Assembly: GCA_029866205.1 (NCBI GenBank)
Contig: JARWZT010000024.1
Span: forward strand, 1 to 60,619
Reading direction: 5' to 3'
From: Rhodoferax sp.
Lineage (GTDB): Bacteria; Pseudomonadota; Gammaproteobacteria; Burkholderiales; Burkholderiaceae_C
Length of the DNA: 60,619 bases
In this document: positions 29,644 through 38,899 of the stretch, one piece after another
Layout of the letters: the number at the start of each line of letters is the position of its first letter
How positions within the stretch are numbered: position 1 is the stretch's first letter
The notes under the pieces: model-generated
The model's database searches: none
What the model was told of the DNA's origin: nothing
What the model saw: the letters and a program-made list of their open reading frames with translations, nothing else
Made by a program: the position numbers and the translations under genes

Positions 29644-30558
29644 ATGCACCCGCTGCTGCGCTACACGCTGGATTTGTTTGGGGCTGCTCCAGCGCCTGAG
29701 CCTGAGCCCAAGCTGCGCGAGCGCAAGCCCAGTCCCAAAAAAGCGAAGGTGCCCAAGCGGCCGGAATCCCCAGCGTCGGTACCCGTGTCAGGCCCGGACG
29801 TGGCGCAGTTTGCCCACCCCCAAGCCAGCCGCCACTTGCAGCTGGAGGGTGTTCTGGTGGCTTATGCCTTGGCACGCGGCCAGCGCCGCACCATCGGCAT
29901 GGTGGTCGGGCCCGAAGGCCTGAGCGTGCGCGCGCCGCGCTGGACCCCGCTGCACGAAATCGACGCCGCCCTGCAAGAAAAAGCGGCTTGGATTGTGCGC
30001 AAGCTGCAAGAAACCCAGGTGCGCCGCAGCCAGCAAATCGAGCGCCAAATCGTGTGGGAGCACGGCGCGGTCTTTCCATTTTTGGGACAGACCCTGTGCG
30101 TGCAACTGGCCGGCTCCGCTGGCGCGGTGCGCTTGGGCGATATGCCCTTGGACGCAGGGCCAGGCGCTGTACGCCCGCTGGTTTTGCCGCTGCCCGCCAC
30201 GGCCAGTGCCACACAAATCCGTGCTGCGGTGCGGGCATGGCTGCTGCAACAGGCCGAGCACATATTTGTGCAGCGCCTGAATCACTTTGCGCCCCGCTTG
30301 CAAGTGCGCTGGAAACAGCTGGCCTTGAGTAACGCTGCGACCCGCTGGGGCAGTGCGCGCAGCGACGGCAGCATTCGCCTGAACTGGCGCTTGGTGCATT
30401 TTGAGTTGCCGGTGCTGGACTATGTGGTGGCGCACGAGCTCAGCCACCTGCGCGTCATGAACCACAGCCCGCGCTTTTGGGACACGGTGCGCAGCGTGGT
30501 ACCCGATTACCCAGCCCTGCGCGCGCGGCTCAAAGACGACAGCGTGCCGCGCTGGTAG
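29644..30558 (+). CDS. YgjP-like (DUF45) zinc metallopeptidase-family protein
   Basis: Encodes 304 residues. An N-terminal Pro/Lys-rich region of about 45 residues precedes the YgjP/DUF45 domain. The zinc motif HELSHLRVMNHSPRFW sits near the C-terminus, with the usual WGSARSDGSIRLNWRLV stretch before it. The family fold is WLM-peptidase-like, and the biological substrate is not established. It follows plsC by 11 nt and converges with the MBL gene at 30582. Confidence 0.88.
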   Translation: MHPLLRYTLDLFGAAPAPEPEPKLRERKPSPKKAKVPKRPESPASVPVSGPDVAQFAHPQASRHLQLEGVLVAYALARGQRRTIGMVVGPEGLSVRAPRWTPLHEIDAALQEKAAWIVRKLQETQVRRSQQIERQIVWEHGAVFPFLGQTLCVQLAGSAGAVRLGDMPLDAGPGAVRPLVLPLPATASATQIRAAVRAWLLQQAEHIFVQRLNHFAPRLQVRWKQLALSNAATRWGSARSDGSIRLNWRLVHFELPVLDYVVAHELSHLRVMNHSPRFWDTVRSVVPDYPALRARLKDDSVPRW

Positions 30559-30581
30559 TCGCGCGATAACTAAGGCTTTTT

Positions 30582-31652
30582 TCAGGCCACCGCGCTAAAG
30601 CGGTACACCCCGTCCTCACCCATGCGGCGGCGCAGCTGTCCTTCAAACCAGAGCAGGTGCAAATGCGCCACGGCTTCGCCCATGGCAAAAGTCATTTGGT
30701 GCAAATCGAGCTCTCGCTTGAACATGACGGGAATGATGTCGCGCGCGCTGCAGGGTTGCGCGCTGCAGGCGTGCATGACTTCGGCCAAGCGGTCCCGGTG
30801 GTGGTCGTGCAATTGGCCGATGCGCGTGTGCAGGCCGGTGAATGGTTTGCCGTGGGCCGGCAGCGTGAGCGTGTTCTCAGGCAAGACGCGGAATTTGTCG
30901 ATCGAGTCCAAAAACTGCCGCAGCGCATTGGCTTCGGGCTCCTGCTCGTAAACGCTGACATTGGTGGAGATGCGCGGCAGCATCATGTCGCCACCAATCA
31001 GCACCTGCAGTTCGTCGCAGTAAAGCGCCATGTGCTCGGGCGCATGGCCATACCCGCTGATACAGCGCCAGCTGCGGCCGCCAATTTGCAGTAATTTGCC
31101 GTCCATCAGGCGGCAGTAGCTCTCGGGCATGGACGGCACCAAGGACGGAAAGTAGTTGGTGCGGGCGCGGATTTTGGCAACCGATTCGGCGTCGTTCAGG
31201 CCATGCTGGGCAAAGTAGGCGGCCGAGCGTTCGCCGCCAAATCCGTTATCGCCCAGACAAGCCATGCGCGCCACCTGGTAGTCGGTGGCGCTGATCCACA
31301 GGGCCACGTTCCAACGCTGGCACAGCCAGTGCGCCAGACCGATGTGGTCGGGATGCATGTGGGTGGCGATCACCCGCAAAATGGGCAGGCCTTCGAGCTC
31401 GTTGGCAAAAATCGCTTCCCACTGGGCCTTGGATTCGTCGCGGCTGATGCAGCAGTCCACCACGCTCCATCCCTCAACGGCGCCGCTTTCACCCTCCAGG
31501 GTATCGCGCAGCAGCCACAGGTTGATGTGGTTGAGCGCAAACGGCAACGCCATGCGAATCCACTTGATGCCGGGGGCAACCTCGATGCAGTGGCCTTGTT
31601 CTGGCAAGGTGTCGCCCAGGGGGTAGTGGAGTTGCTGTTCGAGTGCGTTCAT
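30582..31652 (-). CDS. MBL-fold metallo-hydrolase under LiuR-type control
   Basis: Encodes 356 residues. The zinc motif is ATHMHPDHIGLAHWLCQRW, with further metal-site regions at SGYGHAPEHMALY and LPAHGKPF. It is larger than glyoxalase II and has a C-terminal alpha domain. The reaction is unknown. The gene starts 21 nt from a perfect 26-bp palindrome lying between its -35 and -10 boxes, and it diverges from the MerR regulator. It probably belongs to the leucine/isovalerate regulon, for example as a CoA-thioester hydrolase (inference). Confidence 0.87.
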   Translation of the reverse strand: MNALEQQLHYPLGDTLPEQGHCIEVAPGIKWIRMALPFALNHINLWLLRDTLEGESGAVEGWSVVDCCISRDESKAQWEAIFANELEGLPILRVIATHMHPDHIGLAHWLCQRWNVALWISATDYQVARMACLGDNGFGGERSAAYFAQHGLNDAESVAKIRARTNYFPSLVPSMPESYCRLMDGKLLQIGGRSWRCISGYGHAPEHMALYCDELQVLIGGDMMLPRISTNVSVYEQEPEANALRQFLDSIDKFRVLPENTLTLPAHGKPFTGLHTRIGQLHDHHRDRLAEVMHACSAQPCSARDIIPVMFKRELDLHQMTFAMGEAVAHLHLLWFEGQLRRRMGEDGVYRFSAVA

Positions 31653-31667
31653 CGGTGATTTTTATGC

Positions 31668-31698
31668 TTCATAATTGACGTTTACGTAAACGTCAATT
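31668..31698 (-). promoter_or_regulatory. LiuR-type operator and minus-strand promoter
   Basis: The bases 31673-31698 are a perfect 26-bp palindrome with half-site AATTGACGTTTAC. Read leftwards it contains a -35 box TTGACG (31696-31691), a 17-nt spacer filled by the palindrome, and a -10 box TATGAA (31673-31668). This is the geometry expected of a MerR-family controlled promoter. The sequence matches the known LiuR motif (TTGACGTNNACGTNNACGTCAA-like; from memory). The predicted transcript would have a leader of only about 10 nt before the MBL gene. Confidence 0.8.
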
Positions 31699-31788
31699 GC
31701 GACGATTGTAGTCAGCGCACTTGCTGGCCCCTGTCGCCTTGGTTTGCACTTTTTTTGTGGGTTTTATCTGAACGCTTCGGACCATGGC

Positions 31789-32229
31789 ATGAGCACCACT
31801 TTCAGTATTGGCGACCTGGCGCGCGAGTTTGATCTGACCACGCGCGCCATCCGGTTTTACGAAGATCTGGGGCTTTTGCAGCCCGAGCGCACCGGCCCGT
31901 TGGGGCGCAATCGCGTTTACAGCGTGCGTGACCGCACGCGCCTCAAGCTCACGCTGCGCGCCAAGCGCCTGGGTTTGAGCCTGACCGAGGCCAAGGACAT
32001 CATTGAGACTTACGACAGTCCGCGCGACACCGGCATGCAGCTGACCAAGTTTTTGGCGGTGCTCGATGTGCACCGCGCGCGCATTGAGGCCCAAATGGCG
32101 GACCTGCAGGCCAACCTGGACGAAATCAAAGTGCACCAGCGCGAAGCGCGCGCCTTGCTTGCCAAAGCCCAAGGCCCCACCGCTAAACCCAAAAAAGCGC
32201 CCGCCGCTGTCACCGTCGATGTCTTCTAA
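31789..32229 (+). CDS. liuR: MerR-family regulator of leucine/isovalerate catabolism (LiuR-like)
   Basis: Encodes 146 residues. The N-terminal winged helix-turn-helix reads FSIGDLAREFDLTTRAIRFY then EDLGLLQPERTG, a close MerR match. A coiled-coil dimerisation helix (about 85-125) follows, and the basic tail has no metal-binding cysteines. LiuR proteins of proteobacteria control ivd/mcc genes. Assignment rests on the palindromic operator 90 nt upstream and isovaleryl-CoA dehydrogenase two genes downstream. It overlaps the PaaI gene by 11 nt. Confidence 0.85.
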   Translation: MSTTFSIGDLAREFDLTTRAIRFYEDLGLLQPERTGPLGRNRVYSVRDRTRLKLTLRAKRLGLSLTEAKDIIETYDSPRDTGMQLTKFLAVLDVHRARIEAQMADLQANLDEIKVHQREARALLAKAQGPTAKPKKAPAAVTVDVF

Positions 32230-32671
32230 AACTGCAGCCCCCACCACCGATGCGCTCTGGCAGCGCGTGCACGGTAGTTTGAGCCGTCAAGGCATGATGG
32301 TGCATTTGCAGGCGCGCCTGCTGCGCGTGGAGCCGGGTTTGGTGGAAATCGCGCTGCCATATTCAGACCGCGTGACCCAGCAGCAAAACGGCTTTCATGG
32401 CGGCGCCATGGGCGCACTGGCGGACATTGCGGGCGGCTACGCGGCCCTGACGGTGCTTGCCGACGGGCTGGAGGTGACTACGGTGGAATACAAGATCAAC
32501 TTTTTGGCCGCCTTTCAGGGCGGTGAGTTGCGCGCGATTGGGCGGGTGGTGCGTGCCGGACGGCGCATCATTGTCACCACCGCCGACGTGGTGCACGTGG
32601 CGCCTGACGGAACGCAAAGCCCCTGCGCCGTGATGCAGCAAACCCTGACCTCGGTACCCGCCACCGCCTGA
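32219..32671 (+). CDS. PaaI-family thioesterase (hotdog fold)
   Basis: Encodes 150 residues. The hotdog signature QQQNGFHGGAMGALADIAGGYAA contains the HGG motif of PaaI/DUF4442 thioesterases. It would release CoA from acyl-CoA intermediates, perhaps preventing CoA sequestration during branched-chain catabolism. It overlaps the end of the regulator gene and is followed 63 nt later by ivd. The precise substrate is unknown. Confidence 0.88.
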   Translation: MSSKTAAPTTDALWQRVHGSLSRQGMMVHLQARLLRVEPGLVEIALPYSDRVTQQQNGFHGGAMGALADIAGGYAALTVLADGLEVTTVEYKINFLAAFQGGELRAIGRVVRAGRRIIVTTADVVHVAPDGTQSPCAVMQQTLTSVPATA

Positions 32672-32734
32672 ACGCGGCTTTGTGCCCGCCTTCCGCCTTC
32701 ACTTATCCACTTTCCCGTTTACTGGAGTTTCCCC

Positions 32735-33916
32735 ATGAACAACTTGCCTGGCCTGGACTTTCAACTGGGTGACGACGTCGATGCCCTGCGCGATGCGGTG
32801 CGTGAATTCGCCCAAGGTGAAATCGCCCCCCGCGCCGCCGAGATCGACAAGAGCGACCAATTCCCCATGGACTTGTGGCGCAAGATGGGCAGTCTTGGCG
32901 TGCTGGGCATTACGGTGGGTGAGGAGTACGGTGGCGCCAACATGGGTTACCTGGCGCACATGGTGGCCATGGAAGAAATCTCGCGCGCCAGTGCCAGCGT
33001 GGGTCTGAGCTATGGCGCGCACAGCAACCTGTGCGTCAACCAGATCAAACGCAACGGCAACGAGGCCCAGCGCGCCAAATACCTGCCCAAACTCATCAGT
33101 GGCGAACACGTGGGCGCACTGGCCATGAGCGAGCCGGGTGCTGGCAGCGATGTGCTGAGCATGAAGCTGCGCGCCGAAGACAAAGGCGGCTACTACCTGC
33201 TGAACGGCAGCAAGATGTGGATCACCAATGGCCCGGATGCCGACACGCTGGTGGTTTACGCCAAGAGCGAACCTGAATTGGGCGCGCGCGGTGTCACCGC
33301 CTTTTTGATCGAAAAAGGCATGCCCGGTTTCTCGGTGGCGCAAAAGCTCGACAAGCTCGGCATGCGCGGCAGCCACACCGGCGAGTTGGTGTTTCACAAC
33401 GTTGAAGTGCCGATGGCCAACGTGCTGGGCGGGTTGAACCAGGGCGCCAAGGTGCTGATGAGCGGGCTGGACTATGAGCGCGCGGTCCTCAGCGGCGGAC
33501 CGCTGGGCATCATGCAGGCGGTGATGGACAACGTGGTCCCCTACATCCACGACCGCAAACAATTTGGCCAGAGCATCGGCGAGTTTCAGCTGATCCAGGG
33601 CAAGGTGGCCGACATGTACACCGTGCTGCAGGCCGGACGATCGTTTGCCTACACGGTGGCCAAAAACCTCGACGCCCTAGGGTCCGAGCACGTGCGCCGG
33701 GTCCGCAAGGACTGCGCCAGCGTGATTTTGTGGACCGCCGAGAAAGCGACCTGGATGGCGGGTGAAGGCGTACAGATTTTTGGCGGCAACGGCTACATCA
33801 ATGAGTACCCGCTCGGGCGTCTGTGGCGCGATGCCAAGCTGTATGAAATTGGCGCGGGCACCAGTGAAATCCGGCGCATGCTGATCGGCCGCGAGCTGTT
33901 TGCGGAAACCATGTAG
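32735..33916 (+). CDS. ivd: Isovaleryl-CoA dehydrogenase
   Basis: Encodes 393 residues. It oxidises isovaleryl-CoA to 3-methylcrotonyl-CoA with FAD. The catalytic Glu is in the isovaleryl-CoA dehydrogenase position (Glu248, in [15 protein letters not shown]). The usual C-terminal Glu is replaced by Gly in [15 protein letters not shown]. This pattern separates the enzyme from short- and medium-chain dehydrogenases. Also called liuA. CTGGAG precedes the ATG. Confidence 0.96.
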   Translation: MNNLPGLDFQLGDDVDALRDAVREFAQGEIAPRAAEIDKSDQFPMDLWRKMGSLGVLGITVGEEYGGANMGYLAHMVAMEEISRASASVGLSYGAHSNLCVNQIKRNGNEAQRAKYLPKLISGEHVGALAMSEPGAGSDVLSMKLRAEDKGGYYLLNGSKMWITNGPDADTLVVYAKSEPELGARGVTAFLIEKGMPGFSVAQKLDKLGMRGSHTGELVFHNVEVPMANVLGGLNQGAKVLMSGLDYERAVLSGGPLGIMQAVMDNVVPYIHDRKQFGQSIGEFQLIQGKVADMYTVLQAGRSFAYTVAKNLDALGSEHVRRVRKDCASVILWTAEKATWMAGEGVQIFGGNGYINEYPLGRLWRDAKLYEIGAGTSEIRRMLIGRELFAETM

Positions 33917-33947
33917 GGCTTTTTTGACGGCTGCGAAAATCTGGAAC

Positions 33948-34604
33948 ATGACTACCTCAATCAGCGATCTCTTTGCCCATAACCGCGCCTGGGCTGCGCA
34001 AATGGAGGCCGAGCGCCCCGGCTTCTTCACCAGCCTGGTCCAGCAGCAAACGCCCAAGTACATGTGGATCGGTTGCTCCGACAGCCGGGTGCCAGCCAAC
34101 CAGATTACCGGGCTCGAGCCTGGCGAGGTGTTTGTGCACCGCAATGTGGCCAATGTGGTGGTGCACTCCGACCTGAATGCACTCTCCACCATCCAATTTG
34201 CAGTCGAGCGCCTCAAAGTCAAGCACGTCATGGTGGTCGGCCACTATGGCTGTTCGGGCGTGCGTGCGGCTTTGGAGGGCGCGCGCATTGGGCTGGCGGA
34301 CAACTGGCTGCGCCATATTCAGGACGTGCGCGACCGGCATCGCAATTTGCTGGACGTGATTGCCGAGGACCAGCGCTGCGACGCCTTGGTGGAGCTCAAT
34401 GTGGTGGAGCAGATCATCAATGTGGCGCAAAGCACGGTCTTGCAAGATGCATGGCTGCGCGGCCAGGACGTCACGCTGCACGGCTGGGTCTATGGCATCA
34501 ACGACGGTTTGCTCAAGGACCTCAAAATGGGCCTGACCGGTAACGACGGCATCGAGATGATTTACCGCGCAGCCCTGGCCGATATTGGCCAAAGGCAGCG
34601 CTAG
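33948..34604 (+). CDS. can: Beta-class carbonic anhydrase
   Basis: Encodes 218 residues. The zinc ligands are Cys43 and Asp45 in GCSDSRVPANQ, and His99 and Cys102 in VVGHYGCSGV. It interconverts CO2 and bicarbonate in the cytoplasm. It lies 31 nt after ivd and 12 nt before aceK. Its place in a pathway with a bicarbonate-using carboxylase suggests that it supplies that enzyme (inference). Confidence 0.96.
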   Translation: MTTSISDLFAHNRAWAAQMEAERPGFFTSLVQQQTPKYMWIGCSDSRVPANQITGLEPGEVFVHRNVANVVVHSDLNALSTIQFAVERLKVKHVMVVGHYGCSGVRAALEGARIGLADNWLRHIQDVRDRHRNLLDVIAEDQRCDALVELNVVEQIINVAQSTVLQDAWLRGQDVTLHGWVYGINDGLLKDLKMGLTGNDGIEMIYRAALADIGQRQR

Positions 34605-34616
34605 GAGCGCCTACCC

Positions 34617-36434
34617 ATGTTTCCCACCCGCTTGGATTCTTCGGTTGCCTACGACATCGCCAAGGCGATGATGGATGGGTTTAACCGCCATTACCGCCTG
34701 TTTCGTACGGAGTCAGCGCGTGCCAAGCACCGTTTCGAGACGGCAGATTGGCACGGCCAGCAGCGCGCGCAGCGCGAACGGATCGAGTTTTACGACCTGC
34801 GGGTGCTGGAGTGTTCCAACCGCTTGGAGCGCGAGTACAAGGCCGACGACCAGCCCATGGACGTCTGGCAACAGGTCAAGTTGCACTACATCGGCTTGCT
34901 GGTGGACCACCACCAACCCGAGTTGGCCGAAACGTTTTTCAACTCGGTGACGACCAAGATATTGCACCGCGCCTATTTTCAGAACGACTTTATCTTTGTG
35001 CGCCCCGCGGTCAGCACGGAGTACATTGAAGACACCGACGCCGAGGCACGCCCGACCTACCGCTCCTACTACCCGAGCCTGGACCGTATGGCCGAGGTGC
35101 TGGTGCAGCTGGTGAAAGACTTTGACCTGCGCCTGGGCTTTGAAGACCTGCCGCGTGACACCGCGTGGGTGGCCAGCGCCATTTTGCAGCGCCTGGGCGA
35201 CGCCAAGTTGCGGGCAAATTTTCAGATTCAGGTGCTGTCCGGCTTGTTTTTCCGCAACAAGGGCTGCTACATCGTCGGCAAGCTGATCAACGGCTTCAAC
35301 GAGTTTCCTTTTGCGCTGCCTGTCTTGCACAACAAAAAAGGGAGCCTGGTCATAGACGCCGCCTTGTTTGGCGAGGACGATCTGCTGATGTTGTTCAGCT
35401 TTGCCCGCGCCTATTTCATGGTGGACATGGAAGTGCCCTCCGCCTACGTGCAGTTTTTGCGCAGCATGATGCCGCGCAAGCCGCGCAATGAGATTTACAA
35501 CGCGCTGGGTCTGGCAAAACAGGGCAAGACGCTGTTTTACCGCGACTTTTTGCACCACCTGCGCCACTCGAGTGACAAGTTCCGCATTGCACCGGGCATC
35601 AAGGGCATGGTGATGCTGGTGTTTGACCTGCCCAGTTTTCCTTATGTGTTCAAAGTCATCAAAGACTTTTATCCGCCGCCCAAAGACACTTCGCGCGAGC
35701 AGATCAAGGGCAAATACCTGCTGGTCAAGCAGCACGACCGCGTGGGCCGTATGGCCGACACGTTGGAATACAGCGAAGTGGGTTTCCCGCGCGATCGCTT
35801 TGACGATGAGCTGATTGCCGAAATCGAAAAATTTGCCCCCAGCCAGTTGGAAATCAGTGACCGCGATGGCGACGGCACACTAGAGGTGATCCTCAAGCAC
35901 GTCTATATCGAGCGCCGCATGATTCCGCTCAACATTTACCTGCAAGAGGCTTTTGACGCCGGTGGCGCCAACCCGGCGGATAGCTCGGTGGTAGCCGAGC
36001 GCGCGCGGGAGCAAATTGAGCGTGGCGTCGTGGAGTACGGCAACGCCATCAAAGACCTGGTGGCGGCCAATATTTTTCCAGGCGACATGCTTTGGAAAAA
36101 CTTTGGCATCACCCGCCACGGCAAGGTGGTTTTTTACGATTACGACGAGATCGAATACATCACCGACTGCAACTTTCGGCGGGTACCCGCGCCGCGCAAC
36201 GAAGAAGACGAAATGTCGGGCGAGACTTGGTACTCGGTCGGGCCCAAAGACGTGTTCCCTGAGACATTTGGCCCGTTTTTGTTGGGCAATCCCGCAGTGC
36301 GTTCGGTGTTCATGAAGCACCACGCCGACCTGCTCGATGCCTCCTTTTGGCAGGGCCACAAAGACCGCATCGCCCAAGGCCATGTGCACGACGTCTTTCC
36401 TTATGACCGCGAAAAACGGTTTCCCCGCGCCTGA
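34617..36434 (+). CDS. aceK: Isocitrate dehydrogenase kinase/phosphatase
   Basis: Encodes 605 residues, slightly longer than E. coli AceK. It reversibly phosphorylates isocitrate dehydrogenase and so splits carbon between the TCA cycle and the glyoxylate shunt. Conserved blocks include [32 protein letters not shown] and [20 protein letters not shown]. It is not beside aceA/aceB here but within fatty-/branched-acid genes. Products of these pathways are acetyl-CoA units, so co-regulation would make sense. Confidence 0.96.
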   Translation: MFPTRLDSSVAYDIAKAMMDGFNRHYRLFRTESARAKHRFETADWHGQQRAQRERIEFYDLRVLECSNRLEREYKADDQPMDVWQQVKLHYIGLLVDHHQPELAETFFNSVTTKILHRAYFQNDFIFVRPAVSTEYIEDTDAEARPTYRSYYPSLDRMAEVLVQLVKDFDLRLGFEDLPRDTAWVASAILQRLGDAKLRANFQIQVLSGLFFRNKGCYIVGKLINGFNEFPFALPVLHNKKGSLVIDAALFGEDDLLMLFSFARAYFMVDMEVPSAYVQFLRSMMPRKPRNEIYNALGLAKQGKTLFYRDFLHHLRHSSDKFRIAPGIKGMVMLVFDLPSFPYVFKVIKDFYPPPKDTSREQIKGKYLLVKQHDRVGRMADTLEYSEVGFPRDRFDDELIAEIEKFAPSQLEISDRDGDGTLEVILKHVYIERRMIPLNIYLQEAFDAGGANPADSSVVAERAREQIERGVVEYGNAIKDLVAANIFPGDMLWKNFGITRHGKVVFYDYDEIEYITDCNFRRVPAPRNEEDEMSGETWYSVGPKDVFPETFGPFLLGNPAVRSVFMKHHADLLDASFWQGHKDRIAQGHVHDVFPYDREKRFPRA

Positions 36435-36463
36435 GGGCGCCCCATTTTCAGGAGTAATTTGCC

Positions 36464-37645
36464 ATGCAAGACCCCATCGTTATCGTCAGCGCCGCCCGCA
36501 CGCCCATGGGCGCGTTTCAGGGTGATTTTTCCAGCCTGGCCGCCCACGACCTGGGCGGTGCCGCCATTAAGGCCGCTATGGAGCGTGCGGGCGTGGCGCC
36601 AGAGCAAGTCAATGAGGTGCTGTTTGGCAACTGCCTGATGGCCGGCCAGGGCCAGGCCCCGGCGCGCCAGGCGGCGTTCAAGGGCGGTTTGCCCATCAGC
36701 GCGGGTGCCGTCACGCTGTCCAAAATGTGTGGCTCGGGCATGCGCGCCGCCATGTTTGCGCACGACATGCTGGCCGCGGGCAGTGCCGACGTGCTGGTGG
36801 CCGGTGGCATGGAAAGCATGACCAACGCCCCCTATTTGTTGCCCAAGGCGCGCGGGGGCTACCGCATCGGCCACGACCGTATTTTTGACCACATGATGCT
36901 CGACGGACTGGAAGACGCCTACGAAGCCGGCCGCTCCATGGGCACGTTTGGCGAAGACTGCGCCGCCAAATACGGCTTTACCCGTGCGCAGCAAGACGCA
37001 TTTGCCACTACCAGCGTGCAGCGCGCCCAGGCCGCCACCCAGTCAGGCGCATTTGCGGCCGAGATCACGCCCGTCACCGTCAAAACCCGTGCAGGCGAGA
37101 GCGTGATTTCCATTGACGAGGGCCCCGGCAAGGTCAAGCTCGACAAGATCCCTACGCTGAAAGCAGCGTTCAAAAAAGACGGCACCATCACGGCGGCCAG
37201 CAGCTCCAGCATCAACGACGGCGCCGCCGCCTTGGTGATGATGCGCGCGTCCACCGCCGCCAAACTGGGCTGCAAGCCCTTGGCCAAAATCGTCAGCCAC
37301 GCCGTGCACGCGCAAGAGCCCAACTGGTTTGCCACCGCCCCCGTGGGCGCGGTGAACAAGGCGCTGGCCAAAGCCGGCTGGGCGGTGAAAGACGTGGACT
37401 TGTGGGAAATCAACGAGGCCTTTGCCGTCGTGCCCATGGCGCTGATGACCGAACTTGCTATCCCCCACGACATCGTGAACGTCAACGGCGGCGCCTGCGC
37501 GCTGGGCCACCCGATTGGTGCGTCGGGCGCCCGCATCATGGTCACGCTGATCCATGCGCTCAAGGCGCGCGGCCTGAGCAAAGGCCTGGCCACTTTGTGC
37601 ATTGGCGGGGGCGAGGCTACGGCGGTGGCGCTGGAAATTTTGTAA
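36464..37645 (+). CDS. Acetyl-CoA C-acetyltransferase (thiolase)
   Basis: Encodes 393 residues. Thiolase motifs: nucleophile Cys89 in KMCGSGMRAAM, the NEAFAVVPMAL stretch, His in GGACALGHPIGASGAR and Cys in LCIGGGEATAVALE. It cleaves or forms acetoacetyl-CoA, the end of leucine breakdown after activation of acetoacetate. TTTCAGGAG precedes the ATG. It sits between aceK and a second acyl-CoA dehydrogenase. Confidence 0.95.
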   Translation: MQDPIVIVSAARTPMGAFQGDFSSLAAHDLGGAAIKAAMERAGVAPEQVNEVLFGNCLMAGQGQAPARQAAFKGGLPISAGAVTLSKMCGSGMRAAMFAHDMLAAGSADVLVAGGMESMTNAPYLLPKARGGYRIGHDRIFDHMMLDGLEDAYEAGRSMGTFGEDCAAKYGFTRAQQDAFATTSVQRAQAATQSGAFAAEITPVTVKTRAGESVISIDEGPGKVKLDKIPTLKAAFKKDGTITAASSSSINDGAAALVMMRASTAAKLGCKPLAKIVSHAVHAQEPNWFATAPVGAVNKALAKAGWAVKDVDLWEINEAFAVVPMALMTELAIPHDIVNVNGGACALGHPIGASGARIMVTLIHALKARGLSKGLATLCIGGGEATAVALEIL

Positions 37646-37698
37646 ACCACGCCCGCTCTCCGCGTCTCTCTTTACCCTCTGTTGACCGCTAGGCTCTC

Positions 37699-38826
37699 AT
37701 GCTTCTGACTCCCGACCAAGAATCCGTACGCGACGCGGTGCGCGCTTTTGCCCAGGCCGAGTTGTGGCCGCATGCGGCGCGCTGGGACAAGGAACACACT
37801 TTTCCCAAAGACGTGCACAAGGGCCTGGCCGCGCTGGGCGCTTATGGCATTTGCGTGCCTGAAGAGTTTGGCGGCGCGCAGATGGACTATTTGACGCTGG
37901 CCGTGGTGCTGGAAGAAATTGCCGCAGGCGACGGCGGCACAAGCACAGTGATCAGTGTGACCAACTGCCCGGTCAACGCCATCTTGCTGCGCTACGGCAA
38001 CGCGGCGCAAAAGAAGCAGTGGCTCACGCCGCTGGCCCAGGGCGAGATGCTGGGCGCGTTTTGCCTGACCGAGCCGCACGTGGGCTCGGACGCTTCCAGC
38101 CTGCGCACCACTGCGGTACGCGAGGGCGATGAATACGTCATCAATGGGGTCAAGCAGTTCATCACCAGTGGCAAAAACGGCGATGTGGCGATTGTGGTGG
38201 CGGTGACCGACAAGGGCGCCGGCAAGCGCGGCATGAGCGCCTTTTTGGTTCCGACCAAGGCGCCGGGCTACGTGGTGGCGCGCCTCGAAGACAAGCTGGG
38301 CCAGCATTCGAGCGACACGGCTCAAATCAACTTTGACAACTGCCGCATCCCGGCTGAGAACCTGATTGGCAAAGAAGGCGAGGGCTACGGCATCGCTCTG
38401 GGTGGTTTGGAAGGCGGACGCATCGGCATTGCGGCGCAAAGCGTAGGTATGGCGCGCAGCGCGTTGGAAGTGGCTATTGCCTATTCCAAAGACCGCCAAA
38501 GTTTTGGCCAACCGATCTTCAACCACCAGGCGGTGGGTTTCCGACTGGCCGACTGCGCTACGCAGCTCGAGGCGGCCCGCCAGCTCATCTGGCACGCCGC
38601 CGCCCTGCGCGACGCCGGGCGCCCCTGCCTGAAAGAAGCCGCCATGGCCAAGCTGTTTGCCAGCGAGATGGCCGAAAAAGTTTGCAGCGCCGCCATCCAG
38701 ACCCTGGGTGGCTACGGCTATGTGAGCGACTTTCCCGCAGAGCGCATTTACCGCGACGTGCGCGTATGCCAAATCTACGAAGGCACCAGCGACGTGCAGA
38801 AGATCATCATCCAGCGGGCGCTTTAG
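37699..38826 (+). CDS. Acyl-CoA dehydrogenase (short/branched-chain type)
   Basis: Encodes 375 residues. The catalytic Glu361 is in the usual C-terminal place (YEGTSDVQKI), unlike the ivd product upstream. Signatures include CLTEPHVGSDASSL and QTLGGYGYVSDFPAERIYRD. The shape resembles butyryl- or 2-methylacyl-CoA dehydrogenases, so it may serve isoleucine, valine or short fatty acids. It ends the first block of CoA-ester genes. Confidence 0.92.
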   Translation: MLLTPDQESVRDAVRAFAQAELWPHAARWDKEHTFPKDVHKGLAALGAYGICVPEEFGGAQMDYLTLAVVLEEIAAGDGGTSTVISVTNCPVNAILLRYGNAAQKKQWLTPLAQGEMLGAFCLTEPHVGSDASSLRTTAVREGDEYVINGVKQFITSGKNGDVAIVVAVTDKGAGKRGMSAFLVPTKAPGYVVARLEDKLGQHSSDTAQINFDNCRIPAENLIGKEGEGYGIALGGLEGGRIGIAAQSVGMARSALEVAIAYSKDRQSFGQPIFNHQAVGFRLADCATQLEAARQLIWHAAALRDAGRPCLKEAAMAKLFASEMAEKVCSAAIQTLGGYGYVSDFPAERIYRDVRVCQIYEGTSDVQKIIIQRAL

Positions 38827-38899
38827 AGCGCGCTGAGCAAAAGTCCGCGCCGGATATCATCGGCGTCCCTGATACCCAAGCGCACCCGGAGAACCCAGC

